Origin: Anaerobacillus alkaliphilus
GTDB lineage: Bacteria > Bacillota > Bacilli > Bacillales > Anaerobacillaceae
Direction of reading: 5' to 3'
NCBI RefSeq assembly: GCF_004116265.1
Contig: NZ_QOUX01000039.1
Coordinates: 164,725 to 228,724, forward strand
DNA length: 64,000 nt
Part shown: one piece after another, positions 1 to 8,280 of the stretch
How positions within the stretch are numbered: position 1 is the first letter of the stretch
How the letters are laid out: each line of letters starts with the position of its first letter
Program-made: the position numbers and the translations under genes
Notes under the pieces: model-generated
Database searches by the model: none
The model's input: the letters and a program-made list of their open reading frames with translations, nothing else
Told to the model about the DNA's origin: nothing

Positions 1-131
1 TAGCTGCGTTGAGAGATTACGAAGAGCAAAAGAAACAAGGCCTCGACCCAGTGTTTGACCCAGTTAAGCTTGGTATTAAAAACGCTGATTATTGGGAGCA
101 TGAATATAAAAAAGAGGATAATGTAGGGTAA
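1..131 (+). CDS. C-terminal end of a probable alanine:cation symporter (AGCS family), truncated by the window edge
   Basis: Only the last 42 codons are visible; the reading frame enters from the left edge and stops at 129-131. The tail is hydrophilic, with a DYEEQKKQG stretch followed by DPVFDP and IKNADYWE. From memory this resembles the cytoplasmic C-terminus of Bacillus sodium:alanine symporters. No transmembrane segment is visible, so the family call is recollection rather than proof. A strong terminator lies about 70 bases downstream. Confidence 0.5.
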   Translation, partial: AALRDYEEQKKQGLDPVFDPVKLGIKNADYWEHEYKKEDNVG

Positions 132-290
132 ATTAGAATTATGAATTGTCAATTATGAATTATCAATTGATGAAAGAATCTCTTAGATGCTTTCGAGAAG
201 GGTAGTCACTGTAAAACGGTGGCTACTTTTTTTGTTGAAACTGAGCAACCTTTAGACTCCCGCACCAATTAAAATTCATAATTCCTAATT
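131..290. repeat. AT-rich element with imperfect terminal inverted repeats (MITE-like)
   Basis: The left end (131-147, AATTAGAATTATGAATT) and the right end (273-290, reverse complement AATTAGGAATTATGAATT) match at 17 of 18 positions. The core holds the terminator at 202-233. A related block lies at 59862-59946, where an array of GAATTAT units precedes a partly similar core. No clear target duplication was seen. This could be a small non-autonomous element or simply low-complexity AT sequence. Confidence 0.4.
202..233 (+). terminator. Rho-independent terminator
   Basis: An 8-bp stem (GTAGTCAC with GTGGCTAC, one G-T pair) is followed by seven T residues. It ends the transcript of the symporter gene. 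Confidence 0.85.
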
Positions 291-324
291 CAAAATTGGT
301 TTTACTTAGAATCTACTAAGCCTC

Positions 325-357
325 AAGTCTTATACAAAATATATCTGAGGTTCATTA
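325..357 (+). promoter_or_regulatory. Inverted repeat upstream of the lia operon (possible operator)
   Basis: CCTCA and TGAGG flank an AT-rich centre about 55-85 bases before the liaI start. The lia promoter of B. subtilis is activated by LiaR from an upstream palindromic site, so a LiaR role is plausible. I cannot match this repeat to a remembered consensus, so it is only a candidate. Confidence 0.25.
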
Positions 358-409
358 TGAGAAGTTTGAAATGTAGGTAAGATAGAGTCATAAGAAGGGA
401 GGAATTAAC

Positions 410-775
410 GTGAAAAAATTTGGATTGTTTATTTTAGGTGGGATTGCAGCGATCATCTTGATTGCCAATTTAGGACCGATGGCGATGTTTGCAATTAGCC
501 TGGCTATTTTATACTACGCATTTAAGGGGTTTATGAAAGCAGACACATCGTTAAGTAAAGTCGCTTGGGCTGTTGTAGGATTAATCCTATTTTCCATCAC
601 AGCATCAAACGTACCAGCTTTAGTAGGAGTTTTAGCAGCTGTCGTTCTTTACTTCGTCTATAAAAAATGGAATGAAGAACCATCGATCATTGAACCTAAA
701 CAAACACAAACAGAATCAACAGATCCATTCGTGAATTTTGAAAGAGAATGGGCTGAATTAAAAAGAAACTTCTAA
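410..775 (+). CDS. liaI: LiaI-like small membrane protein of the cell-envelope stress operon
   Basis: This 121-residue protein has three to four hydrophobic segments packed into residues 1-85. A hydrophilic tail follows that ends in FEREWAELKRNF. B. subtilis LiaI has the same layout and a similar acidic/basic end and recruits the PspA-like LiaH to the membrane. The start is GTG, preceded by a strong AAGGGAGGA site. It is first in a liaI-liaH-liaF-liaS-liaR cluster, which supports the call more than residue identity does. It probably acts as the membrane anchor for the next gene product when lipid II or the membrane is damaged. Confidence 0.75.
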   Translation: MKKFGLFILGGIAAIILIANLGPMAMFAISLAILYYAFKGFMKADTSLSKVAWAVVGLILFSITASNVPALVGVLAAVVLYFVYKKWNEEPSIIEPKQTQTESTDPFVNFEREWAELKRNF

Positions 776-801
776 ATACAAATTAAAAGGAGCGAATGAA
801 C

Positions 802-1446
802 ATGAGTTTATTTTCAAGAATTAAAAACACAATTGCAGCAGACGTACACGAGATGTTAGATGAGAAAGAACAAAAAAATCCAATTGCCCTACTCAACCAA
901 TATCTACGTGATTGTGAGAAAGAAGTAGAGAAGGTTAGAAAGTTAGTTGAAAGGCAATATCTATTAAAAGAAGAGTTCACAAAAGAGTATAATGATGCTA
1001 GGCTTCTAGCAGATAAACGTAAGTATCAAGTTGAGGTTGCAGCTAGAGCTGGAGAAACTGAATTAATGAATTTCGCGATCCAAGAGCAGACTCACTACGA
1101 GGAGCGTGCTAGCCGCTTAAAGCTTTCGTTAGAGCAGGCAACATCACACTTATATGAGCTTGAACAAAAGTACGAAGAAATGAAGCATAAGCTAAAGGAT
1201 ATGCACATCAAACGAATGGAATTAATGGGTCGTGAAAATATGACTCGTGCTAACCATCGCATGGACCAAATGCTAGAACACAATGGTTATACTGGAAAAA
1301 CCGGGTCGAAATTTGATGAGATGGACCGTTACCTTGACCGCCTTGAGCATCAAGCAAACTCTCAGTATCACCGTAATACGATCGACAGCCGAATTGCCCA
1401 ATTAGAGAAACAACTAAAAAATCAAGAAAGTCATTCTATTTCTTAG
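802..1446 (+). CDS. liaH: Phage shock protein A family protein LiaH
   Basis: This 214-residue, almost wholly alpha-helical, charged coiled-coil protein is of PspA/IM30/LiaH type. It starts MSLFSRIKNTIAADVHEMLD and continues with NPIALLNQYLRDCEKEVEKV. Members form large oligomeric rings or rods that protect the cytoplasmic membrane. An in-frame ATG at 796 sits only 3 bases after the AAAGGAG site, whereas the ATG at 802 has about 9 bases of spacing; I prefer 802. It follows liaI by about 25 bases and is the expected main output of the lia response. Confidence 0.9.
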   Translation: MSLFSRIKNTIAADVHEMLDEKEQKNPIALLNQYLRDCEKEVEKVRKLVERQYLLKEEFTKEYNDARLLADKRKYQVEVAARAGETELMNFAIQEQTHYEERASRLKLSLEQATSHLYELEQKYEEMKHKLKDMHIKRMELMGRENMTRANHRMDQMLEHNGYTGKTGSKFDEMDRYLDRLEHQANSQYHRNTIDSRIAQLEKQLKNQESHSIS

Positions 1447-1480
1447 TAGAAACGTGATATATTTTAAATAGATTTAATGA

Positions 1481-1508
1481 CGTTGCCCACGTTTAGCGGG
1501 CAACGTTT
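1481..1508 (+). terminator. Intra-operon hairpin between liaIH and liaFSR
   Basis: A perfect 8-bp stem (CGTTGCCC with GGGCAACG) has only a three-T tail. In B. subtilis a weak terminator after liaIH yields abundant liaIH mRNA and less read-through into the regulatory genes. This hairpin sits at the matching place and could do the same. Confidence 0.65.
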
Positions 1509-1543
1509 ACGTGTAATGTTAGGATGAAACGGGGAGAGACCTT

Positions 1544-2272
1544 ATGGATAATCATACAAAGTCAGATTATATTAGCTGGACCATTTTAATAGGATTACTT
1601 CTTCTCGTCGTAGAAATTACCTTCTTTAACAAAGGTTTAGCATTTACACTAATTTTTGCGGGGGCATTACTTTACTTTGGTGGAAAACGGCTGCAAAGTT
1701 CCATCGGTAAATTAATTTTTGGACTAGGATGTCTTGTCTTATTTTTTACCACGATTGATATGATTGTCTTTAAGTTTTTAATTTTTGCAGTGATTGCTTA
1801 TGTCATCATTTATTTTTATAAATCTAAAAATCGTCCATTACTGATCCAACCTGTAATGAAGGATTTGGACCGTACCGGGATACAAGTGTTAAAACAACCG
1901 CCTTTATTTAAAAATTTATTTTATGGACGCCAAGCGACACCTGAGCAAATTTACGAATGGCAGGATGTAAATATCCAAACAGGAATTGGTGACGCCAGAA
2001 TCGACCTAAGTAATACAGTACTCCCAAAAGGTGAGGCTGTGATAGCGATTCGTAATTTTATTGGCAATATACAAGTTCTCGTTCCGTATGATGTAGAAGT
2101 AAATGTTGCCCATTCAGTCTTGGCGGGTACGACGATTGTTTTTGAAGAAGCAAATGAAAAATTGTTTAATCAAACATTGGTGTATAGAACAAATGGCTAT
2201 ATGGAGGCACCACATAAAATAAAAATTATAACCTCGATGGGGATTGGTAGATTAGAGGTGAAAAGAATATGA
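1544..2272 (+). CDS. liaF: LiaF, membrane inhibitor of the LiaRS two-component system
   Basis: The 242-residue protein has about four transmembrane segments in residues 12-90. A soluble C-terminal domain of LiaF/DUF2154 type follows (residues ~135-242), rich in beta strands and containing GIGDARIDLS and FIGNIQVLVPYDVEV. LiaF keeps the LiaS kinase off until envelope stress. It starts at ATG after GGGGAGAG and overlaps liaS by four bases (ATGA), indicating translational coupling. No liaG gene separates liaIH from liaF here, unlike in B. subtilis. Confidence 0.9.
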   Translation: MDNHTKSDYISWTILIGLLLLVVEITFFNKGLAFTLIFAGALLYFGGKRLQSSIGKLIFGLGCLVLFFTTIDMIVFKFLIFAVIAYVIIYFYKSKNRPLLIQPVMKDLDRTGIQVLKQPPLFKNLFYGRQATPEQIYEWQDVNIQTGIGDARIDLSNTVLPKGEAVIAIRNFIGNIQVLVPYDVEVNVAHSVLAGTTIVFEEANEKLFNQTLVYRTNGYMEAPHKIKIITSMGIGRLEVKRI

Positions 2273-3300
2273 GGTTTATGCAGAAGCAAATGATCTGGAG
2301 CATTGTATTTTCTCTGATTCTTTTCACTATTTTCACCATTATATACATAACGGTATTTCCGGTAGAAAATTGGGGTTTGTTACTTGATGCAAAAATCTTT
2401 GACTTACCAATTTACATATTCTTACCGGGGATTGCTATTGCTTTAGGGATTATCTTTGGCTTATCTGGCATTATGACTTTTAAAAAACAGTTAGAAGTCG
2501 TAGAAGAGGCATTACAACAGCTTGAGCAGGGACGGCTTTTTGAGGAAGAGAAAGTCACCTATTCGGAAGAACTGGCTCCAGTTTTCCAAAAAGTAAAGAG
2601 TATCCAAAGGCAGATGATCGAACAAGTAAAGACGGCCCAGAAGCTTGCGAGTGAAAAAGCCGTTGATCAAGAGAAAGAAGTACAAAAGATTGTTTCACAA
2701 GAACGTAATCGCTTAGCTAGAGAGTTACATGACTCAGTGAGTCAGCAATTATTCGCAGCATCTATGTTGATGAGTGCTATTACAGAGACGAAGCAAGAGG
2801 AAGACAGCCGAGAAGCAAAACAATTAAAGCTAGTTGAAGAAATGATTCATCAATCTCAGTTAGAAATGAGAGCACTGCTTTTACATCTACGCCCAGTTCC
2901 ACTTAAAGGAAAATCTCTTCAAGAAGGAATGCAGGAGCTTCTTAACGAACTATCACAAAAAGTTCCGATGGAAATATCATGGAAAATAGAAGAAGTCCCT
3001 TTAGAAAAAGGGGTAGAGGATCATTTGTTTCGAATTTTACAAGAGTCTGTTTCCAATACGCTTCGACATTCCAAAGCTACTAGCCTAGAAGTGCTTTTGA
3101 TTAACCGCGATGATTTAATTATTCTACGAATTTCAGATGATGGTGTTGGTTTTAATGTTTCTGAGGAAAAAGCTGGATCCTACGGGTTGCAAAACATGCA
3201 TGAACGGGCAAAAGAAATTGGTGGCGTCCTGAAGGTAGTAAGCCTAAAAAATAAAGGAACTAGATTAGAAGTCAAAGTTCCATTAATGGTGGGTGACTAA
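2269..3300 (+). CDS. liaS: LiaS sensor histidine kinase
   Basis: The 343-residue kinase has two transmembrane segments (about 9-31 and 47-68) with a very short extracytoplasmic loop, typical of intramembrane-sensing kinases. A HAMP-like linker follows. The HisKA_3 dimerisation box [14 protein letters not shown] carries the phospho-accepting His at about 154, and the ATPase domain includes DDGVGF and [12 protein letters not shown]. It phosphorylates LiaR. Its start overlaps the liaF stop. Confidence 0.93.
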   Translation: MRFMQKQMIWSIVFSLILFTIFTIIYITVFPVENWGLLLDAKIFDLPIYIFLPGIAIALGIIFGLSGIMTFKKQLEVVEEALQQLEQGRLFEEEKVTYSEELAPVFQKVKSIQRQMIEQVKTAQKLASEKAVDQEKEVQKIVSQERNRLARELHDSVSQQLFAASMLMSAITETKQEEDSREAKQLKLVEEMIHQSQLEMRALLLHLRPVPLKGKSLQEGMQELLNELSQKVPMEISWKIEEVPLEKGVEDHLFRILQESVSNTLRHSKATSLEVLLINRDDLIILRISDDGVGFNVSEEKAGSYGLQNMHERAKEIGGVLKVVSLKNKGTRLEVKVPLMVGD

Positions 3301-3302
3301 GA

Positions 3303-3935
3303 GTGATAAAGGTATTATTTGTAGATGATCATGAAATGGTAAGGATAGGCGTCACTTCCTACTTATCGGCACAGCCTGACATCGAGGTTGTTGCTGAAGC
3401 GGATAATGGTGCCCGTGGTGTTGAGCTAGCCCTTGAGCTGAGACCAGACATCGTTTTAATGGACTTAGTTATGAAGGAAATGGACGGTATTGAAGCAACT
3501 CGTAGAATTATCGAAGCGTGGCCTGAAGCAAAAATCATCATTGTGACAAGTTTCCTTGATGATGAAAAAGTCTACCCAGCTCTTGAAGCAGGAGCTACCA
3601 GCTACATGCTAAAAACTTCAAAAGCAAGCGACATAGCTAATGCGGTACGTGCCACCTTCCAGGGACAAACGGTGCTAGAGCCTGAAGTTACTGGGAAAAT
3701 GATGACGAAAATGCGTCAGAAGAAAGTAATTCAACCACACGAGCAACTGACTGAGCGGGAGATGGAAATATTACTTTTAATTGCTGAGGGAAAAACAAAT
3801 CAGGAAATCGCTGATGAAGCGTTTATTGCATTAAAAACGGTGAAGGTTCACGTCAGCAATATATTAGGAAAGCTAGAAGTAAACGATCGGACCCAAGCGG
3901 TCATTTATGCCTTTAAGCATGGGTTAATCAAATAG
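3303..3935 (+). CDS. liaR: LiaR response regulator (NarL/FixJ family)
   Basis: The 210-residue regulator has a receiver domain with the acidic pair at DD9-10, phospho-acceptor Asp at about 54 (VLMDLVM), a conserved Thr in IIVTSF and a Lys in MLKTSK. A LuxR-type helix-turn-helix follows (residues ~145-205, [22 protein letters not shown]). The GTG start lies two bases after the liaS stop. In B. subtilis, phosphorylated LiaR mainly drives the liaI promoter. A strong terminator follows directly. Confidence 0.93.
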   Translation: MIKVLFVDDHEMVRIGVTSYLSAQPDIEVVAEADNGARGVELALELRPDIVLMDLVMKEMDGIEATRRIIEAWPEAKIIIVTSFLDDEKVYPALEAGATSYMLKTSKASDIANAVRATFQGQTVLEPEVTGKMMTKMRQKKVIQPHEQLTEREMEILLLIAEGKTNQEIADEAFIALKTVKVHVSNILGKLEVNDRTQAVIYAFKHGLIK

Positions 3936-3940
3936 GAGAA

Positions 3941-3974
3941 GCACAGAGTTGGCGAAGAACTCTGTGCTTTTTTT
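3941..3974 (+). terminator. Rho-independent terminator of the lia operon
   Basis: A perfect 10-bp stem GCACAGAGTT/AACTCTGTGC with a 7-base loop is followed by seven T residues. Confidence 0.95.
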
Positions 3975-4020
3975 GGGCTTTGGGTTTGTCGAAAATGTTA
4001 GTATTTTGTCGTTTGGCATG

Positions 4021-4104
4021 TAAATCATCGTATTTGGACTATAAATCATCGGTTTTGGATTATAAAGTATAGTTTTTGGACTATAAATCATCAATTTTGG
4101 CTCA
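4021..4104. repeat. 21-bp tandem repeat, four units
   Basis: Units begin at 4021, 4042, 4063 and 4084. The pattern is TAAATCATCGTATTTGGACTA with 3-6 differences between units; a degenerate partial unit precedes (about 4003-4020). Because 21 is a multiple of three, reading it as protein gives a 7-residue repeat, but no ribosome-binding site supports translation. Confidence 0.8.
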
Positions 4105-4216
4105 TAAAACAAAAACTACCTACTCAAAAGCAAGACATTTTAACCCGCATAGCGAGCTTAAGATACGAATCCTTAGATTTTACCGCAAAAAATCTATTTT
4201 TAAGGAAAAAAACCGC

Positions 4217-4756
4217 TTAATGTCCATGCTCATGGTCATGTCCCTCATATTCTTGAACACTTTTTGCTATAATAACGTCGCTATTCTCGTTTGTAATTTC
4301 CATTTCAAATTCATCAGCGTGATGTTCAGTAAAAATACGATATGTACCAGCTTCTTGAATAGTAAACGTGTAGCTAGTTGACCCTTTCACATTTAAAGAC
4401 AGGTTATAGGCATACTCACTTTCGGCGGCAAAGTAGTCACCTTCATGAAATAATTCACCACCAGTATCCATAATATGAGCCGCATGATGTTCAAGATCTT
4501 TAATATTACTATCTTCTTTGATAAAAGTTAGTAACATCGTTTCGTCACCAAACTCATTTTGTTTAAATTCTAATGAATAGGTTCCGGCTACTAGTTCATA
4601 GCTTCCTGCCCATTCAAAAGGAAGTTCATCGTGGCTATGATCATCAGCATGAGTATCTTCACCAATAGCGCTCTCGTTAACAGCTTCTTTTTCATTGCAC
4701 CCTATTAAACCAATGGTAAGGATTGTTCCGAGCACTAGTGGGAAAAGTCTCTTCAT
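4217..4756 (-). CDS. His-rich lipoprotein, probable metal-binding
   Basis: This 179-residue secreted lipoprotein has a signal sequence ending in a lipobox (LIGC, Cys at 20). Metal-ligand-rich stretches follow: HADDHSHDE just after the anchor and GHDHEHGH at the C-terminus. The region between (residues ~50-165) reads as a beta-rich soluble domain with a Tyr/Glu-rich core. The histidine clusters suggest binding of zinc, copper or nickel outside the membrane, but the metal is not determinable here. Its start overlaps the stop of the small zinc-ribbon gene upstream (ATGA), so the two are translationally coupled. Confidence 0.7.
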   Translation of the reverse strand: MKRLFPLVLGTILTIGLIGCNEKEAVNESAIGEDTHADDHSHDELPFEWAGSYELVAGTYSLEFKQNEFGDETMLLTFIKEDSNIKDLEHHAAHIMDTGGELFHEGDYFAAESEYAYNLSLNVKGSTSYTFTIQEAGTYRIFTEHHADEFEMEITNENSDVIIAKSVQEYEGHDHEHGH

Positions 4757-4893
4757 GTTACTTCCTCCTCAAGCTTTTGCTTCTCTATATAATCTCTACA
4801 TACCTGACAAACGGCCTGGTGGGACGGGCAGTTAGCGGCTGTATCATGGACTTTTCCGCAGACTACACAATTTGTTGTTTTATAACCCTTCAT
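4753..4893 (-). CDS. 46-residue CxxC zinc-ribbon-like protein coupled to the lipoprotein
   Basis: The frame starts at ATG 4893, preceded by TGAGGTGATTTG, and its TGA stop overlaps the lipoprotein ATG. The protein has two CxxC pairs, NCVVCG near residue 9 and VCQVCRD near residue 29, plus intervening His and Cys. It ends in a charged helix (EKQKLEEE). This is the layout of a small zinc ribbon. The function is not recognised. The overlapping start, good ribosome-binding site and Cys pattern make a real gene likely. Confidence 0.65.
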   Translation of the reverse strand: MKGYKTTNCVVCGKVHDTAANCPSHQAVCQVCRDYIEKQKLEEEVT

Positions 4894-4941
4894 CAAATCA
4901 CCTCAATTACTAATATGATGACTGATTCGAAAAAATGAATA

Positions 4942-4956
4942 ATGGTATCGCTTACA
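4942..4956. promoter_or_regulatory. Candidate catabolite-responsive element (cre)
   Basis: ATGGTATCGCTTACA fits the CcpA operator pattern WTGNAANCGNWNNCW with one mismatch. It lies between the divergent lipoprotein and sugar-ABC promoters, and a sugar importer is a normal CcpA target. It also overlaps a TTGACC-like -35 for the leftward genes. Confidence 0.35.
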
Positions 4957-5050
4957 TTGGTCAATTTATTCCACCCTATTGATCAATAGAGTACGTATTC
5001 GTTCCACTCTTTTGAAGCTAAACTAAGTGTAATAGTAAGGAGGGGCGATC

Positions 5051-5935
5051 ATGAAGAACAAAAAGAAACTTAAAGAAGCTCTACTGTATCTAGCCTTTGT
5101 TGGCCCAGTACTGGCCGTCTTTACAGTTATCGTTCTCATTCCATTTGTTTTAGGGATGTATTATTCATTTACAAATTGGAATGGGGTAACAGGGGAAATT
5201 GTTTGGGTGGGTCTAGACAACTTTAAATATATCTTTACGGGTGATCCGCAAATTTTAAACTCTTTTCTCTTTACAACCAAATTTACGGTATTTGCAGTTA
5301 TTCTTACTAACCTAATAGGGTTAACTCTTGCGGTAATCTTAACTCAAGCTCTAAAATCAACCAATATTTTACGAACAATCTTCTTTCTACCTAATTTAAT
5401 TGGTGGACTTTTACTAGGATTCATTTGGCAGTTTATTTTTGTTAGAGGATTTGAGTCGATAGGAAAACTAACAGGCTTGTCGTTATTTCAATTACCTTGG
5501 CTTGGAGATGCCAATACAGCATTCTGGGGAATTGTAATCGTAAGTGTTTGGCAAGGTTCTGGTTATATCATGATTATCTATATAGCAGCTCTGCAAAACG
5601 TTCCACACGAACTAATTGAAGCAGCAAAAGTAGATGGTGCTAATCGCTGGCAAATCTTTAAGAGTATCACTCTACCATTAATTACTCCTGCCGTAACAAT
5701 ATGTTTGTTCTTAACGATTGCTTGGTCTTTTAAGATCTTTGATGTAAACGTTTCCCTAACTGGTGGGGGGCCGTTCAAGTCGACCGAGTCATTATCATTG
5801 AACATCTATACAGAAGCGTTTGTAAATAACCGATACGGAATTGGCGCAGCTAAAGCGTTCTTGTTCTTTATCATTGTGGCTACTGTAACGACGGCCCAAG
5901 TCATTTTTACTAAGAAACGAGAGGTGCAAGCGTAA
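5051..5935 (+). CDS. Carbohydrate ABC transporter permease (MalF/UgpA type)
   Basis: The 294-residue protein has six transmembrane segments. The permease loop EAAKVDGANRWQIFKSITLPLI (about 185-206) contacts the ATPase. It is first of a permease-permease-binding protein set for an oligosaccharide or similar sugar. A strong AAGGAGGGG site precedes the ATG. No ATPase gene is in the cluster; a shared MsmX-like ATPase elsewhere probably energises it, as is usual in Bacillaceae. Confidence 0.92.
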   Translation: MKNKKKLKEALLYLAFVGPVLAVFTVIVLIPFVLGMYYSFTNWNGVTGEIVWVGLDNFKYIFTGDPQILNSFLFTTKFTVFAVILTNLIGLTLAVILTQALKSTNILRTIFFLPNLIGGLLLGFIWQFIFVRGFESIGKLTGLSLFQLPWLGDANTAFWGIVIVSVWQGSGYIMIIYIAALQNVPHELIEAAKVDGANRWQIFKSITLPLITPAVTICLFLTIAWSFKIFDVNVSLTGGGPFKSTESLSLNIYTEAFVNNRYGIGAAKAFLFFIIVATVTTAQVIFTKKREVQA

Positions 5936-6762
5936 TGGAAAACAAATATACTGCGAGAACGTTTGCACTAGAAATAGCGACAATCTTGTTAGCCATACTT
6001 TTTCTTGTCCCTTTCTACTATGTGATTGTCAACTCGCTAAAGAGTTTTGCAGAAATACTATTAAATGCATCTGCACTACCGACAGAAATCAAATGGAGTA
6101 ACTATACGGTAGCTGCAGAACGAATTCAATATGGAAAAGTATTTTTAAATTCTTTAATTATCACTGCGCTTAGTAATGTTGTAATTGTAGTCTTTTGCTC
6201 GATGGCTGCCTATAAGCTTGTCCGAAGCACTAGTAAGTTAAGTAATATCATTTTTATCATGTTTGTGGCGGCAATGGTTATTCCATTTCAATCGATAATG
6301 ATCCCGCTAATTCGTGTAACAAGTAATCTTGGACTATTAAATAGCATATACGGGATTGTCATTATGTATTTAGGGTTTGGTTCGGGGCTTGCTATCTTTT
6401 TATATCATGGGTTCATTAAATCAATCCCTAAAGAGCTTGAAGAAGCAGCAATCATTGACGGATGTAGTCCATTCGGAGTGTTCTGGCGGATTGTTTTTCC
6501 GTTATTGAAACCGATTACAGTAACCATTGTGATTTTAAACAGTCTCTGGATTTGGAATGACTTTTTATTACCATTACTAGTTTTACAGGACGTAAGCTTG
6601 CGTACGATTCCACTTGCGACCTTCTACTTTTTTGGTGAATATACAAAGCAATGGGATTTAGCACTAGCGGCGTTGGTATTAGGAATTGTACCGCTACTAA
6701 TCTTTTTCTTCTTAATGCAAAAACATATTATTAAAGGAATTACTTCAGGCTCTATTAAGTAA
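5935..6762 (+). CDS. Carbohydrate ABC transporter permease (MalG type)
   Basis: The 275-residue partner permease has six transmembrane segments. The conserved cytoplasmic loop is EEAAIIDGCSPFGVFWRIVFP (about 160-180). Its ATG overlaps the stop of the first permease by one base, so the two are coupled. It would form the heterodimeric channel with the upstream product. Confidence 0.92.
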   Translation: MENKYTARTFALEIATILLAILFLVPFYYVIVNSLKSFAEILLNASALPTEIKWSNYTVAAERIQYGKVFLNSLIITALSNVVIVVFCSMAAYKLVRSTSKLSNIIFIMFVAAMVIPFQSIMIPLIRVTSNLGLLNSIYGIVIMYLGFGSGLAIFLYHGFIKSIPKELEEAAIIDGCSPFGVFWRIVFPLLKPITVTIVILNSLWIWNDFLLPLLVLQDVSLRTIPLATFYFFGEYTKQWDLALAALVLGIVPLLIFFFLMQKHIIKGITSGSIK

Positions 6763-6830
6763 ATCAAGGCTGGTGTATAGTGGGGATAACGCCCACTTCA
6801 CATAAAAAAACGATATCAGGGGGTAACAAA

Positions 6831-8141
6831 ATGAAGAAATTTAGTTTACTAGCATTAATAATTTCTTTCATGCTACTTTTCACAGCATGTGGTGGCAATT
6901 CAGGTACTGAAACAACATCAAGTGATACAAACAATCAACCAAAACAAACGGAAAAACAAACAGATACAGCAAAAGACCCAGTTACTATTAACATGTTCCA
7001 ATTTAAAGTGGAAATTGCTGATGACCTTGCTAAAATGGCAAAGGAATATGAGGCGCTTAATCCACACGTTAAGTTAAATATCCAAACTGTTGGTGGAGGA
7101 GCTGATTATGGTGCAGCTTTGAAAACACAGTTTGCATCAGGGAATGCACCTGACATCTTCAATAACGGTGGTTTTACAGAAGCAGAAACTTGGTTAGAGC
7201 ATTTAGAAGATTTATCTGATCAACCTTGGGTTAAACATGTGTTTGAAAATGCAAAAGCTCCAATGACGATTGATGGAAAAATTTATGGTCAACCACTTAA
7301 CCTTGAAGGTTACGGTTTTATCTATAACAAAGATTTATTTGCTCAAGCAGGTATTACTGAACTACCTAAAACACTAGATGAATTAGAAGCTGCTGCACAA
7401 AAACTACAAGATGCTGGCATTACTCCATTTTCAGTAGGTTATGGTGAGTGGTGGGTAATTGGAATTCACTTAGCAAACATTCCTTTTGCACAACAAGATA
7501 ATCCAGATGCATTTATTCAAGCTCTAAACGATGGAACAGCAAAAATTCAAGAAAATGATAAATTTAAACAATTCATGGACTTATTTGATCTAACAATCAA
7601 ATTTGGAAACAGCAATCCATTAACAACAGATTACAATACACAAGTTACCCAATTTGCGGCTGGTCAAACAGCTATGATGCAACAAGGAAACTGGACGAAC
7701 AACATGATTTATGACATTAATCCTGGAATTAACATTGGTTTCTTACCTATTCCAATCAACAATGATGCAAAAGCTATGGATAAACTAGCTGTAGGTGTAC
7801 CAAATAACTGGGTAATTAACAAGAACTCGCCAGTTAAAGAAGAAGCTAAAGCTTTCTTAGATTGGATGGTAAGCTCAGAGATCGGTCAAGATTACCTAGT
7901 AAACAAATTTAAGTTCATCCCTGCGTTTGATAACATTAAAGCAGATGGCTTAGGTTCTTTAGCAGATGACATCTTAACGTATTCTAGTCAAGATAAAACA
8001 TTATCTTGGAACTGGTTTAAGTATCCAGATGGAGTAGCTAATGAGTTTGGTTCTATCATGCAAGCTTACATTGGTGGGCAAAAGACTAGTGAGCAAATGC
8101 TAACGGATTTCCAAGCTGCATGGGATAATTTAAAGAAGTAA
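6831..8141 (+). CDS. Sugar-binding lipoprotein of the ABC importer (extracellular solute-binding protein family 1)
   Basis: The 436-residue protein has a signal peptide and lipobox (FTAC, Cys at about 20), then a Thr/Gln/Lys-rich linker. The two-lobed solute-binding fold follows, with FASGNAPDIF, NKDLFAQAGI and a typical GNWTNNM segment. The start at 6831 follows CAGGGGGTAACAAA; an earlier in-frame GTG at 6780 would add residues before the signal peptide and is unlikely. The ligand is probably a sugar or oligosaccharide; its identity is not visible. Confidence 0.92.
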   Translation: MKKFSLLALIISFMLLFTACGGNSGTETTSSDTNNQPKQTEKQTDTAKDPVTINMFQFKVEIADDLAKMAKEYEALNPHVKLNIQTVGGGADYGAALKTQFASGNAPDIFNNGGFTEAETWLEHLEDLSDQPWVKHVFENAKAPMTIDGKIYGQPLNLEGYGFIYNKDLFAQAGITELPKTLDELEAAAQKLQDAGITPFSVGYGEWWVIGIHLANIPFAQQDNPDAFIQALNDGTAKIQENDKFKQFMDLFDLTIKFGNSNPLTTDYNTQVTQFAAGQTAMMQQGNWTNNMIYDINPGINIGFLPIPINNDAKAMDKLAVGVPNNWVINKNSPVKEEAKAFLDWMVSSEIGQDYLVNKFKFIPAFDNIKADGLGSLADDILTYSSQDKTLSWNWFKYPDGVANEFGSIMQAYIGGQKTSEQMLTDFQAAWDNLKK

Positions 8142-8153
8142 CAATTTGAAGAA

Positions 8154-8189
8154 GATGTGAGAGTACATTCGTACTTTTCACGTCTTTTT
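8154..8189 (+). terminator. Rho-independent terminator of the sugar ABC operon
   Basis: The long imperfect stem GATGTGAGAGTAC/GTACTTTTCACGTC with an ATTC loop is followed by TTTTTC. Confidence 0.85.
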
Positions 8190-8280
8190 CCTATTAAACT
8201 GATGTTTAAAAAAGTATAGCTAAACCATTAAATACTATATATGATATAACTAGAAATTAATCATGACATGGGGTGAGCGG

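Noticed and set aside
4021..4104. CRISPR array
   Set aside because: The units are directly tandem with no spacers, and no cas genes are in the window.
3924..4112. A 62-residue minus-strand protein of YSPKxMI repeats
   Set aside because: It is the tandem repeat read as protein, with no ribosome-binding site.
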